In this document: positions 1-12,000 of the stretch, one piece after another
Numbering within the stretch: position 1 is the first letter of the stretch
Layout of the letters: each line of letters opens with the position of its first letter
From: PLanc-01 sp034678485
Lineage (GTDB): Bacteria > Planctomycetota > Phycisphaerae > Sedimentisphaerales > Anaerobacaceae
Direction of reading: 5' to 3'
Length of the DNA: 64,000 nt
NCBI GenBank assembly: GCA_034678485.1
Contig: JAXDBU010000125.1
Coordinates: forward strand, 1-64,000
Notes under the pieces: model-generated
The model's database searches: none
What the model was told of the DNA's origin: nothing
The model's input: the letters and a program-made list of their open reading frames with translations, nothing else
Position numbers and translations under genes: made by a program

Positions 1-3000
1 CCGTCCTATCTCCTGTTTCGCTCGACAACTTCGGCGGCGGCATCTACTACAGCGAGGGCTGCAGCGTCACGCTGACGAGGTGCACCATCAGCGGCAACAC
101 CGTCCACGAAGACGACGGCGGCGGCGAATACTACTGCGACAACTGCACCACCGTCCTGACGAGCTGCACGATCAGCAGCAACCTCGCGGGCACGGACTCC
201 ACCGACCCGAACTTCGCCGACGACGTCCGCCCCAACGGTGGCGGTCAGGCCTTCGGAACCGGCTGTTCCGCGACGATCATCAACTGCACCTACCGCGGCA
301 ATGTCACGGAGGGCGACGGCGGCGGCATCTACTTCTGGTATGAGTGCCACGCCGACATCCAGGGCACGACGTTCACGAGCAACGATGCCAACAGCGTGCG
401 GACCAGCGCCGGCGGCGCGATCTACGCGGGCGGCATCTTCCAGACCAGCAGCGAGACGTACTACAACGGCGGTACGATCCGCGTTCAGGACTGCACGTTC
501 ACGAGCAACTCCGCAGCCTTCGGCGGCGGTATGTACTGGTACGGCGACGGGGCCGATATCAGCGTGACGGACAGCGCGTTCCGTACGAACACCGCGGAAC
601 ACGGCGCCGGTCTGTACTGGAGCGACGGTGCCCCGACGATCAGCGACTGTGTCATTCAGGGCAACACCGCCACCGGATGGGCGGTGACGACCACGACGGA
701 GGTTGTCGATGAGGACGATCCGACCTCGGTGACCACCACTTCCGAAACGACATACGACGGCGGGACCGGCGGCGGTCTGTACTGCCTGTCCTCCGACGCG
801 CTGATCCAGAACTGCTACATCTTCCAGAACACCTGTACCGGCGACGGCGGCGGCATCTACTTCGTCGAGGGCCGGCCCATACTGAAGAACTGCCTGCTCA
901 CCGGCAACACCGCCTTCATCGGCGGCGGCGGCATTGCCTCTCATTGGGAGGCGGCGCCGACGATCACGAACTGCACGATCGTTGCGAATGAAGCCTCCGA
1001 CCCGAACGATTCGACTCGCGGCTACGGCGGCGGTCTGTTCTGCTCCTACGAGAGCCAGGCGATTCTGATCAACAGCATCCTCTGGGACAACTCGGGCCGC
1101 TACGGCGATCAGATCGCTATCGGCAGCAAGGACGACGACACCTACCTGCAGCGTCCGGCCGGCGTGACTGTGAAGTTCTGCGACATCCAAGGCGGCGAGA
1201 CGGGCGTCCACGTCGAGTCCGGGCGCACGCTCAACTGGCTCGTGGGCAACCTCAGCAGCGATCCGCTGTTCGTGGCGCCGTACTTCCTGAGTCAGATCGC
1301 GGCGGGCCAGTCGCAGACCAGTCCGGCGGTGGATGCGGGAGATGCCCTGGCCAGCCAGGCGGGTCTCGACGCGTATACCACGCGAAGCGACGCGGTCACC
1401 GACGCAGACCAGGTGGACATGGGCTACCACTACGTCGGCGAGGGCCAGTACCGACTGACCGTCAACATCATCGGCGGCCACGGCACCGTTCAGCCTCTCA
1501 GCGGTCGTTATTACGAGTCCCAGGTCGTGAACCTTCTCGCGATTCCCGATCCGAACTACCGCGTCAAGGAGTGGACGGGCACCGACGACGATCCGTCGTG
1601 GAACGACAACACCAACACGGTGACTTTCAGCGGCAGCGATATCACGGTGACGGTCGAGTTCGAGCCGGATGTCATCAACGAACTGCTCGTGCCAACGTAT
1701 TATGCGACGATCGAAGATGCCGTCGCCGCGGCGGCGCCGGGTGGAACGAAGATCGTGCTGGCCAAGGGCACCCATGCCGTGTCGTCCCCGGATGGCATCG
1801 ATTTCGAAGGCAAGACGATCGTCATCACCTCTCTCGATCCGAACGATCCGGAAGTGGTCGCCAGCACGATCATCGACGCCGCGGGCACCGCGAGGGAGCC
1901 TGGACGGGCGTTCTACTTCCACAGCGGAGAGGATGCCAACTCCCTGATCACGGGTGTCACGATCACCAACGGCTATGTCCGCGGTGAACGGGGCGACGAC
2001 GGCCGGTTCGGCGTGATTCAGCCCGACCCCTACGATGCGCTGCCGACCGATCTCTATGATCCGCCAAGGCCTCGCGGTGAGCGCGGCGACGACGGGGACG
2101 GCGACTCCTACGGCGGCGGTATTCTCTGCGAAGACGGCAGCTCGCCCACCTTCCGCAATTGCGTGATTACGAACTGCATCAGCACCGGCGGCCATGGCGG
2201 CACCGGCGCGGAAGGCTGGACCACCACACCGCAGCCGGACTACCCGACGGATTGGACCTATTTGCCTCCGGCGACGGCAGATGATACGGATCCCGGCGAA
2301 CAGACCACCAGCGATGGGCAGTGGGGCGGCTACGGCGGCACGGGCACCGGCAACGGTCACGGCGGCGCCGCGGCCTGCCTGGGCGGCAGTTGTCCCCTCT
2401 TCATCAATTGCACCTTCTCCGGCAATACGGCTTACGGCGGCATGGGCGGCGCCGGCGGCAATGGCGGTAACGGCAGCGGCGACGAGAGCTGGGGCGGCGA
2501 CGGCGGCAACGCCGTAGGCGACGGCCGCGGCGGCGCCATCTATTGTGCGGACGGCAGCGTTCCGGTCATTCGGGACTGCCAGTTCCTGAACAACATCGCC
2601 CGCACGGGTGTCCCCGGTCTGGGCGGCGCCAAGGGCTCTGGAAACGGGCTGGATGCCCCGTATGGTCCCGCCGATGCCGGCAGCGACGGCCTTACGATTA
2701 CGTACGGTGTGGTCACCGGCGGCGCGATCTACTATGACTCCCAGAGCAGCGCGGACATTGCGGACTCTAACTTCGTGGAAAACCAGGCCTTCACGGCCGT
2801 CCTCGCCACCCTGGCAGGGGGCACATACTCGGAGATCCGGGTCGATACGAGAGGCGGCGCCATCTACACCGTGTCCGGCTGCGCCATCGATCTGGACGGC
2901 TGCCGGTTCCTCGATCACAACGGCGGCGCCCTGTATGTGGTGGGCCGGTCCGCGGTGGATGTCAACGACTGCCTCTTCACGGGCAACGCGAGGCAGGACC

Positions 3001-6000
3001 GTACCCTGACCGACTACAGCGGATACACCCCCACATCGTCTTTGTTCACCATAAGCCAGGGGGCGAGTACCGATACCTCGACGGGTTATGAAGGCGGCGC
3101 CATCTATCTGGGCGTCGGCTGCTCTCCCGTCAACCTGATGAGCTCCCAGTTCTTCGGCAACGTGACCGACGACCGCGGCGGCGCGGTTCGCACCCGGTCC
3201 GGCGCCACGGTCAAGAACTGCCTGTTCGGCAGCAACGAGGCCGCGAATATCGGCGGCGGGTTCGACGCCTACTATGAGAACGGGTATCCGACCGACCGCG
3301 TGATCCTGACGCTGAGCTTCGAACGGTGCCTCTTCACGGGCAACCGGGCCTACGAGAACGCCGACGGCTGGGGCGGCGGCGTCTACCTCAAGGACGTGAA
3401 CGCCGTGTTCAACGATTGCAGCTTCGTGAATAACCGGGCCCGCAGCGGCGCCGGCCTGACCGCCACGGGCGGCGCTGTGACGTTGGCGCGCGCGGTGGTC
3501 CACGGCAACACCGCCATCGGCGCCAGCAGCGGCGGCGATGTCGGCGGCGGTCTGCTCTTCGCCGAGACCCCGGCGACGATCACGGACAGCACGTTCAGCG
3601 AGAACGTGGTCCAGGGTGTCGACGCCGCCGGCGGCGCGATCTGCTTCTATGGCGGTTTCATCGAGCACGCGGTCAAGAACTGCCTGTTCACCGGCAACTC
3701 GTCGAATGTGTACGGCGGCGCGATCTCCTGCACCGCCTACGCGACGCCCAAGATCAGCTACTGCACGTTCGTCGACAACACCGCCCAGACCCTGGGCGGC
3801 GCGGTCTATACCGATTGGATGTCCGATGTCTCGGTCAACAATTCGATCTTCCAGGCCAACGACCATCGTAGCATCGGGTCGGTAGATTCCGACGACAAGA
3901 ACCAGATCGTCTATTGTTTGTTCCACAACAACCCCGACGGCGACTACGGCCTGTACGACAGCGCAACGCAAGAGACCAGCCAGGTGGCGGCCGACAGTCT
4001 GGGCACGACGAACCTGACCGGCGACCCGCTGTTCGTGGCGGGTCCGTTGGGCGACTACTACCTCAGCCAGGTTGCGGCGGGCCAGACCGCGGACAGCGCG
4101 GCCCTCGACAAGGGCAATGTCCCGGCCTCCGAGCACGGCCTGGACCGGTACACCACGCGGACCGACAACGGTCTGGATGAGGGCAGCGCCGATTTCGGCT
4201 ACCACTATCGCGATGCCACCGGGTTGCCGCACTACACCCTGACCGCGAGCGTCGGGGACGGCAACGGGAGCGTTGCGCCCACAAGCGGGACGTACTACGC
4301 CGGCACGTTGGTCGTGCTGACCGCGACGCCGGTCGCGAACTACACGCTCGCCCAGTGGACGGGCACGGACGACGACGCGTCTACGTTGATGGAAAACCCC
4401 GTCATGATGTGGTCCGATCGCACGGTGGTCGTCACGTTCGCCAAGGCACGGGTCATTCGGGTGGACGACAGCGCCTACCGCGGGAGCATCCAGCGGGCGA
4501 TCGAAGACGCCAACGACGGCGACACCGTCGTCGTGCCGACCGGCACGTACAGCCCGCACTTCATGGGCGACATCGTCGCGCCGATCGTCATCGAGAAGGC
4601 CATCAGGCTGACCGGCGAGAATCCGGACGACCCGGATTGCGTCGCGGCCACCGTGATCTGGGCCGTTCAGTTCCTGGTTGCCACAACGAGTGGCGAAGCG
4701 ACCATCGAGGGCTTCACGATCAGGAACAGCAACATGGAAATCCTGAGTTGCTCCCCCACCGTGCGAAACTGTGTCTTCACGGAGTGCCAGTGGGGGATGC
4801 ACGACGCGCCTGGGAATAGCACACCGGCTCCGGATGATGGCGACAACGGCACTGGGGTGTATGGCGGCGCGATAATCATCGAGGGCGGTTCGCCCACGGT
4901 TGTCGGATGCACCTTCAGCGAGTGTTCCGTCACGGGTACCACCGGAGAGCCCGGTGATGACAATTCCGACGGTCAGGGATTCGACGGCGGCTGGCCCGGC
5001 TATGCCTATGGCGGCGCCGTCTACTGCGCCAGCGGCAGTCCGACGTTCACGAACTGCCGCTTCGTGGACTGCTATGCCGAGGGCGGCTTTGGCGGCAAGG
5101 GCGGCAACGGAAACCCGGCGAACAACCCTCCGGGACGCGGCGGCGGTTTCATCGGGTCAAACGCTGAAGAGGAAGAGTACGCTTTGGAAACCGGGTGGGA
5201 TGGCGGATGGCTGTATGGTCCCTATATGGACTACTGGAAGTACAGCGGGTACGGCGGCGCCGTCTACTGCGAGTACGGCAGCTCGATCAGGTTCGTGGAC
5301 TGCACGTTCGAGAACAACTACGCCCTCGGCGGTCTCAGCGGCATGGGCGGTGATTCGTTCCTTCCCGAAATCGCGAGAATGCCGGAGCAGCCGGTCGACA
5401 TCGAGAGCTTCGGCGGCGCCCTGTACGCAGGCTACAACAGCAGTTGTGAACTGGTGAACTGCACGTTTATCGGCTGCTGGGCGGAACGGCAATTCGATCC
5501 GAACAGCGTGCCGGGCGGACCTGTCATCGACGGTACCGATCTCATCTACCCGGACGATCCGTACCTCGGTTACGGCGGCGCGGTGGCCTTCGAGGAATCC
5601 AGCACCGTGAGGATGACGAACTGCACGATCACCGACTGCAACGCCACGATCGGCGGTGCCATCTATGCTGCGGATTCCGAACTCGGATTGACCGACTGCA
5701 ACCTGGCGGTCAACACCGCCTATCACGGCGGCGCGGTCTACCTGGCCGAGGCGACGGGCACGATCGACAGCTCGACCTTCTTCCGCAATGTCGCGGACTA
5801 CGAGCCCAACGACGTGTACTATCTGTTCGACGCCAATCTCTATCAGGTGGGCACGATGTTCGGCAACGGCGGCGCCTACTTCGGCGTCACGTCGCCCGTG
5901 CAGATTCTCAACAGCACCTTCCGCGAGAATGACGCCAGCGCCTCCGGCGGCGGTCTGTACTTCACCGGCGCCGCGGAGCCGCTCCTGCACAACTCCCTCG

Positions 6001-9000
6001 TGACCCAGAACAAGGCCGGTCGCGACGGCGGCGGCGTCTCCGCCAAGTGGTACGCCGATCCCACGATCTCCAACTGCACCATCACCGAGAACAAGGTCAC
6101 CGGTGCGCTCGGAGACGATCCCGGCTATGGCGGCGGTCTCTACGTCTCCTATAACAGCAGCGCCACGGTGATCGACTCGATCCTCTGGGGCAACTTCGGG
6201 GTTGACGGCGCCCAGTTGGCGATTGCCAGCGGGAACGACGACGGCGTGTACATGTCCGGCGTGACGATGTCGTACAGCGACATCGGACCTGCGTTCGATC
6301 CGAACGACATGATCGATCCGCTCACGACGGTTGCGAAATCCGGCGTCCGGGCGGAAACCTCCACCGGCGCCGCCGCCGGCGGCGACGTCCTGATCGATTC
6401 CGATACGATCAACGTCCAGCTCAACGCAAAGGGTACGGCAGAGGTCATCGTAACGCTCAACGAGCCGGACGGGCGGGATTCGATCGATTGGAACAACCGC
6501 GACGCCGTGACTCAGTTCCAGGCCCAGCTCGCCACTCGGCGGGCGGCCGTGATCGGTGCGTTCCAGTCGGGCGAGTTCACGTCGCGTCAGACGTATGAAA
6601 ACGTGGCGTCCTTCTCCGGCCAGATCACGCGCGCCGGTCTGAACCGGCTGGCGGCCAATCCGCTGGTCCGACACATCGAGCCGGTCCGTTACGTGAAGCT
6701 GGCGTTGCGACAGGCCTTGGCGCTGGGCAATGCGAAAGAGATCCGCGACACGTACAACGGACAGGGTATCTCCATTGCGATCATCGACTCCGGTGTCGAT
6801 TATACGCATCCGCGACTCGGTGGAACCGGGGATGCCGCGACGAGCAGCTTCCCCAACACGAAGGTGATCGGCGGCTACGACTTCGGCGAGGGGGATCCCG
6901 ATCCGATGCCGGTCGTCGAGCCGCACGGAACGGCCTGCGCCGGTATTGCCGCCGGCGACCTCGGCACCGTCGAGGACTACATCGGCGGCGTCGCCTACGA
7001 GGCCAAGATCTACGCCCTCAAGATCGGAACGGACGACGGGAACATCCCGTCCGATGCGGCTCTGCGAGCCTGGGATTGGTGCGTTACGCACCGCCAGGAC
7101 GATCCGCAGCATCCGATCAAGGTCATGAGCAATAGCTGGGGCATGGCCTTCGCCTTCGACGACGCCAACATGGCGGACGCCTATTCGCCCAGTATGGCGG
7201 TCATTGCCGATACGGCGACAAGCCTGGGCATCACGATTCTCGCGGCCTCGGGCAACGAGTACTTCACCACGGGGATTGCCTGGCCGGCGGCCATGTCCAA
7301 CGTCATTTCCGTGGGTGCTCTGTACGATACGACCAGTCTCGTCACCGAGTATTCCAACTCGGCTGAAAACCTGGACGTTCTGGCTCCCGGCGATCCGGTC
7401 TACACACTGGATATGGTCGGGATCCCCGGCTATGCGATCGGTGATTACTACCCGTTCTTCGGCGGCACGTCCTCCGCGACGCCGTTCGTGGCCGGCTGTG
7501 TTGCCTCGATTCAACAGGCCGCCCTGGAGCGGATCGGCAGGTATCTCACCCCTGCGGAGGTCCGCGAACTCCTCGTGACCACGGGCGACCCGGTGACCGA
7601 CACCAAGGTGGCGGTCACGAAGCCCAAAGTGAACCTGGGAGCGGCTCTGACGCTGCCCAGCGGTCCGGCGATCTACATCGGCGCCGACTGCATGCTCAAC
7701 GGCTGGCTGGCCGCGGAAACCGCGACGTATCCGACGTGGGATTCGACCCTGTGGGGCGCCGATGCCGGCGTCATCGTAGCCGATCCGTGCTTCGTCTGCG
7801 GGTATTACCTGAGCCAGACGGCGACGGGACAGACCTTGCAGAGTCCGGCGGTCGACGTCGGCAGCGACTTGGCCGAGGTCATTGGCCTGGCGGATCGTAC
7901 GACCCGCATCGATGGCGTCTTCGACGCCAACCAGGTGGACCTGGGTTATCACTACGCCGAGGCCGTCCCGGTCTATCAATTGACTGTGACTGTGGTTCCC
8001 GACGCAAATGGTCAGACCCACGGCGCCGTGCAGCCGGCCGAGGGCTCCTACCTGGAGGATACCGAACTCGTCCTCAAGGCGCTGCCGGATGCCGGTTACT
8101 ATCTTGAAGGCTGGTACGATGCGAATGATACGCTCCTCTCGATCCGGCCGGAGTTCGAGGTTGTCATGGACTCGAACCAGGTCCTGCGGGTCCGGTTCCG
8201 CCTGCCCAAGGAGATCGTGGTCGGCAGTGACAACGCCAACGGGATTCTCGAAGCGGTCAATTCGGCTGCCAACGGCGACACCATCATTCTCTCCCCCGGT
8301 GTCTACAACGGCAGCATCAACCTCCAGGGCAAACAGATCCGGTTGACCAGCACGAATCCGGACGACCCCGAGGTGGTGGCTCAGACGGTCATCGACTGTG
8401 CCGGCTCGGGACGGGCTCTGATGTTCAATCATGGCGAAGGTCCCGATACCGTCATCAGCGGCATCACGATTATCGATGGCGCCACGTTGCTGGAACCCGG
8501 CGCCGCCATCTATATCGGCACCGGTTGCAGCCCGACCTTCATCAACGTCGCGATCAGTAATTCCTACGTCTCGTTCTCCAGCGGCGGCGCCGTCTACATC
8601 GGCGCGTACAGCGACCCGACGTTCACGAACGTCCGCATCGACAACTGCCATGCGTACAACGCGCGTCTCGTGACGGATGCGAACGATGCGACCAGTGTGC
8701 CGTTTGGCTCGGGCAACGCAGGGGCGGTCTACATCCACTTCGGGAGCAAGCCGACGTTCACCGACTGCGCGTTCACGAACTGTTCCGCCCTCGGCTACGG
8801 CGGCGCCGTGTACTGTGGTCCGGACGGCCTGGCCACATTCACGAGGTGCGACTTCACGGCCAACGACGCCAACGATCGCGGCGGCGCGGTCTACCACGCG
8901 GCCAACGCGGCCTCCCGGTTCGTCGGGTGTACCTTCTCGGAGAATGCGACGGACCTTCTTGGCGGCGCCATGTTCTACGGCCGCGAGTGCGACGTGGATG

Positions 9001-12000
9001 TGAGCGACTGCAACTTCGCCGAGAACATTGCCGACGAGAGCGGCGGGGCCCTCTACTTCAGCGACCAGTGCGGCGGATCCATCCACCTCAGCGTGCTCAC
9101 GCATAACGACGTGAACGACGCCGGCGGCGCGATTTACATGACGGGCAGCAGCATTGAGATCGCCGACTGCAATGTGGCCTACAACACCGCCCACTACGGC
9201 GGCGGCCTGTACTGCTACAACACGCCGGGCTCGAAGATCCTGCGGTCCTCGATCAAACACAACGAGGTCCTCGGAGTGCAGCGGCAATACTTCCTGCCCA
9301 TTGACGGCACCTCCGCGCCCATGTCGCCGACCGATCCGAACTTCGTGTACGACGTGAACGCGGTCGTGATCGAGAATGTCCGCGGCGGCACGGCGGCGGC
9401 CCAGGGCGGCGGTATCTACGCCTATGCCGGTCCGAAGCGGATCTCGGATTGCCAGATCAGCTACAACACGGCGGCCACTTCGGGCGGCGGTCTGTATCTG
9501 GCGGCCGGCCGGTCCGATCTCCGGACGGTGTGGAACTGCCTGATTACGGACAATGCGGCCGGCCGGGATGGCGGCGGCATCTCGTGCAGTTGGCAGGCGA
9601 GAGCTCGAATCGCCAATTGCACCGTCGGTAACAACAACGTCAAGCGCCTCCAGGGCGAGGCGCTCGGCGCCGGTCTATACGCCGGATACGGGTCGGATGT
9701 GGTCGTCACGGACTCCATCGTGTGGGACAACGTCAGCAACGACGACGGCTCACAGATTGCCGTCGCGGGTGAGACGTCCGATGCGTCCACTATGGCGGTG
9801 ACTTACAGCGACATCGAGCCCAGTCTCGATCCGAACGCAGCGGCGGTCGGCCTGGACCTTGTCTTCGTGATCGATACGACCGACAGCATGGTATCTTCCA
9901 TGAGGTACGTGCGAGATGCGGCTTCCAAGATCGCCGAGGCGATCGACAGCAACGTCGCGGACTGCCGCATGGCGGTCGTGGACTTCCGCGACTTCAACGA
10001 TACGGACCGGGCGGGCGGTGTCGCAACGGATTACCCGTATCGTGTCGTGGAACCGTTCACCGAGGATATCGACACCATCGTCAACGCGATCAAGTCGGTT
10101 ACGGCAATAGCCGGAGCCGGCGGGGCCGATCTGGCCGAGTCGGTGTACTTTGCCTTGACACAGACGGCTGACGCCAACGGCCTCGACGAATGGCGGACCG
10201 GAAGCGTGGCCCGCGTCGTCCTGCTGATCGGCGACGGCGTGCCGCACAATCCGGAGCTCATTTTCGGCTACCGGCTCAGCGATGTCATCGAAGCGCTGTC
10301 GAGAGACGCGAGCAAGCGGGTCCACACCCTGCAGATCGGCGAAGCCAACGACGTCGAAGCCTACTACAGAGCTTTGGCGGGCCTGACCGACGGTGTCGCA
10401 GTACAGGCGCCGGACGCCAACGACATGACGATGGAGATTGCGGCCGTGGTGCAAGGGATTCTGCCGCTGACGAAGGCCGGGTCGTCGATCTACGTGGCCG
10501 ACGGCTCGATGCTTTCCGGCTGGAATTCCGACACACAAACCTGGAGTGCGGACGTCAACAACATCAATGCGGATCCGTATTTCCTCGCCGGCTACTATCT
10601 GGATCAGACGAAGGCCGGCCAGTCGCGTCAGAGCCCGGCGGTCGATGCCGGAAGCTGGGTGATCGATCCGAACAGCAGTCTGAGCACCCTGACCACCCGT
10701 GCCGACGGCGTCGCCGACTCCGGCAGGGTGGATATGGGCTATCACTATGCCCAGGGCGTCACGCTCTATACGTTGACGGCGCAAGTGCTGCCCGCGACCG
10801 ACGGATTGGTGCACGGTGTTGTGACGCCTGCCATTTCCGTGGTCTACGAGGGCTCGACCGACAATGTCATCCGTCTCGAGGTGAAACCCGAGGATGGATG
10901 GCGGGTCAAGGCCTGGACGGGCACCGACGACGATACGTTGACCTCACTGGTCAATTACGTGACGCTCACGTCGAATCGGCAGGTGACCGTCTCGCTGCAG
11001 CAGCGTACGGCTCGCGTTGTCACCGTGCCGGGCGACTATACGACGATCCAGGGGGCCGTGACGGCCGCCGAGGACGGCGATACGATCCAGGTCGATCCGG
11101 GCACCTACTACACCGGGTACAATGAGATCGCCCTCCTCCTGGACAAGGCGATCACCGTGACGTCCCGCAACCCGGACGATCCGTGTACGGTGGCGGATAC
11201 GGTAATCAGCGGTCCCGGCTCGGTCGGCGGCAACACATGGGATCGCCTGGGCATCGTGTTTGCCTCGACCGCCACTCGCGAAACCGTGCTCAACGGATTC
11301 ACGATCGAGAACTTCAACGGCGCCGGAACCGACGGCACCGGCGGCGATCGGGGCAACGGCCATCCCAATGGCTATGATGGCGCGCCGGTCCACGGCTCGG
11401 CGATCATCGTGCTGTCTGGTGCAAGCCCGGTGATCAAGAACTGTGTGATTCGCAACAACTCCATCACCGCGGGTGACGGCGGCGACGGCGTCGGAGCGAC
11501 GACCAGTCAGAACGGCGGTCGCGGCGGTTGGGGCGGCTGGGCTCGCGGCGGCGCGATCTACTGTGCCGCGAACTCCAATCCGAAGTTCGTGAACTGTACC
11601 ATCGAAGGCAACACCGCGCAAGGCGGCAGCGGCGGCGACGGCGGCGGAGCCGTCGCGGATGGCGGTCTGGCCAACTACGGCGGAAACTACACGCCGGACG
11701 TGTTGATCAACGTCGATCCTGACGGAATCGGAAAGACGACCGTCACGGAGGAGTTGTGGAAGGTCTGGGAATGGGATTATGCCTCGTACGTCCAGACGCT
11801 GTTTGACTCCGATGAGGTCTCCCTCGACGTGAGCAACGTGACGCTGGGCGGCGGCTCGTACACCGGCGACTACCGCTGGTACTCCGCCTACGGCGGCGGG
11901 GTCTTCCTCGACACCGGCTGCAAGGTCGAGTTCGACGAGTGCACCGTTCGCAACAACGGCACGCTGGGCGGGATGACCGGCCAGGGCGGCGCCACGTCGA

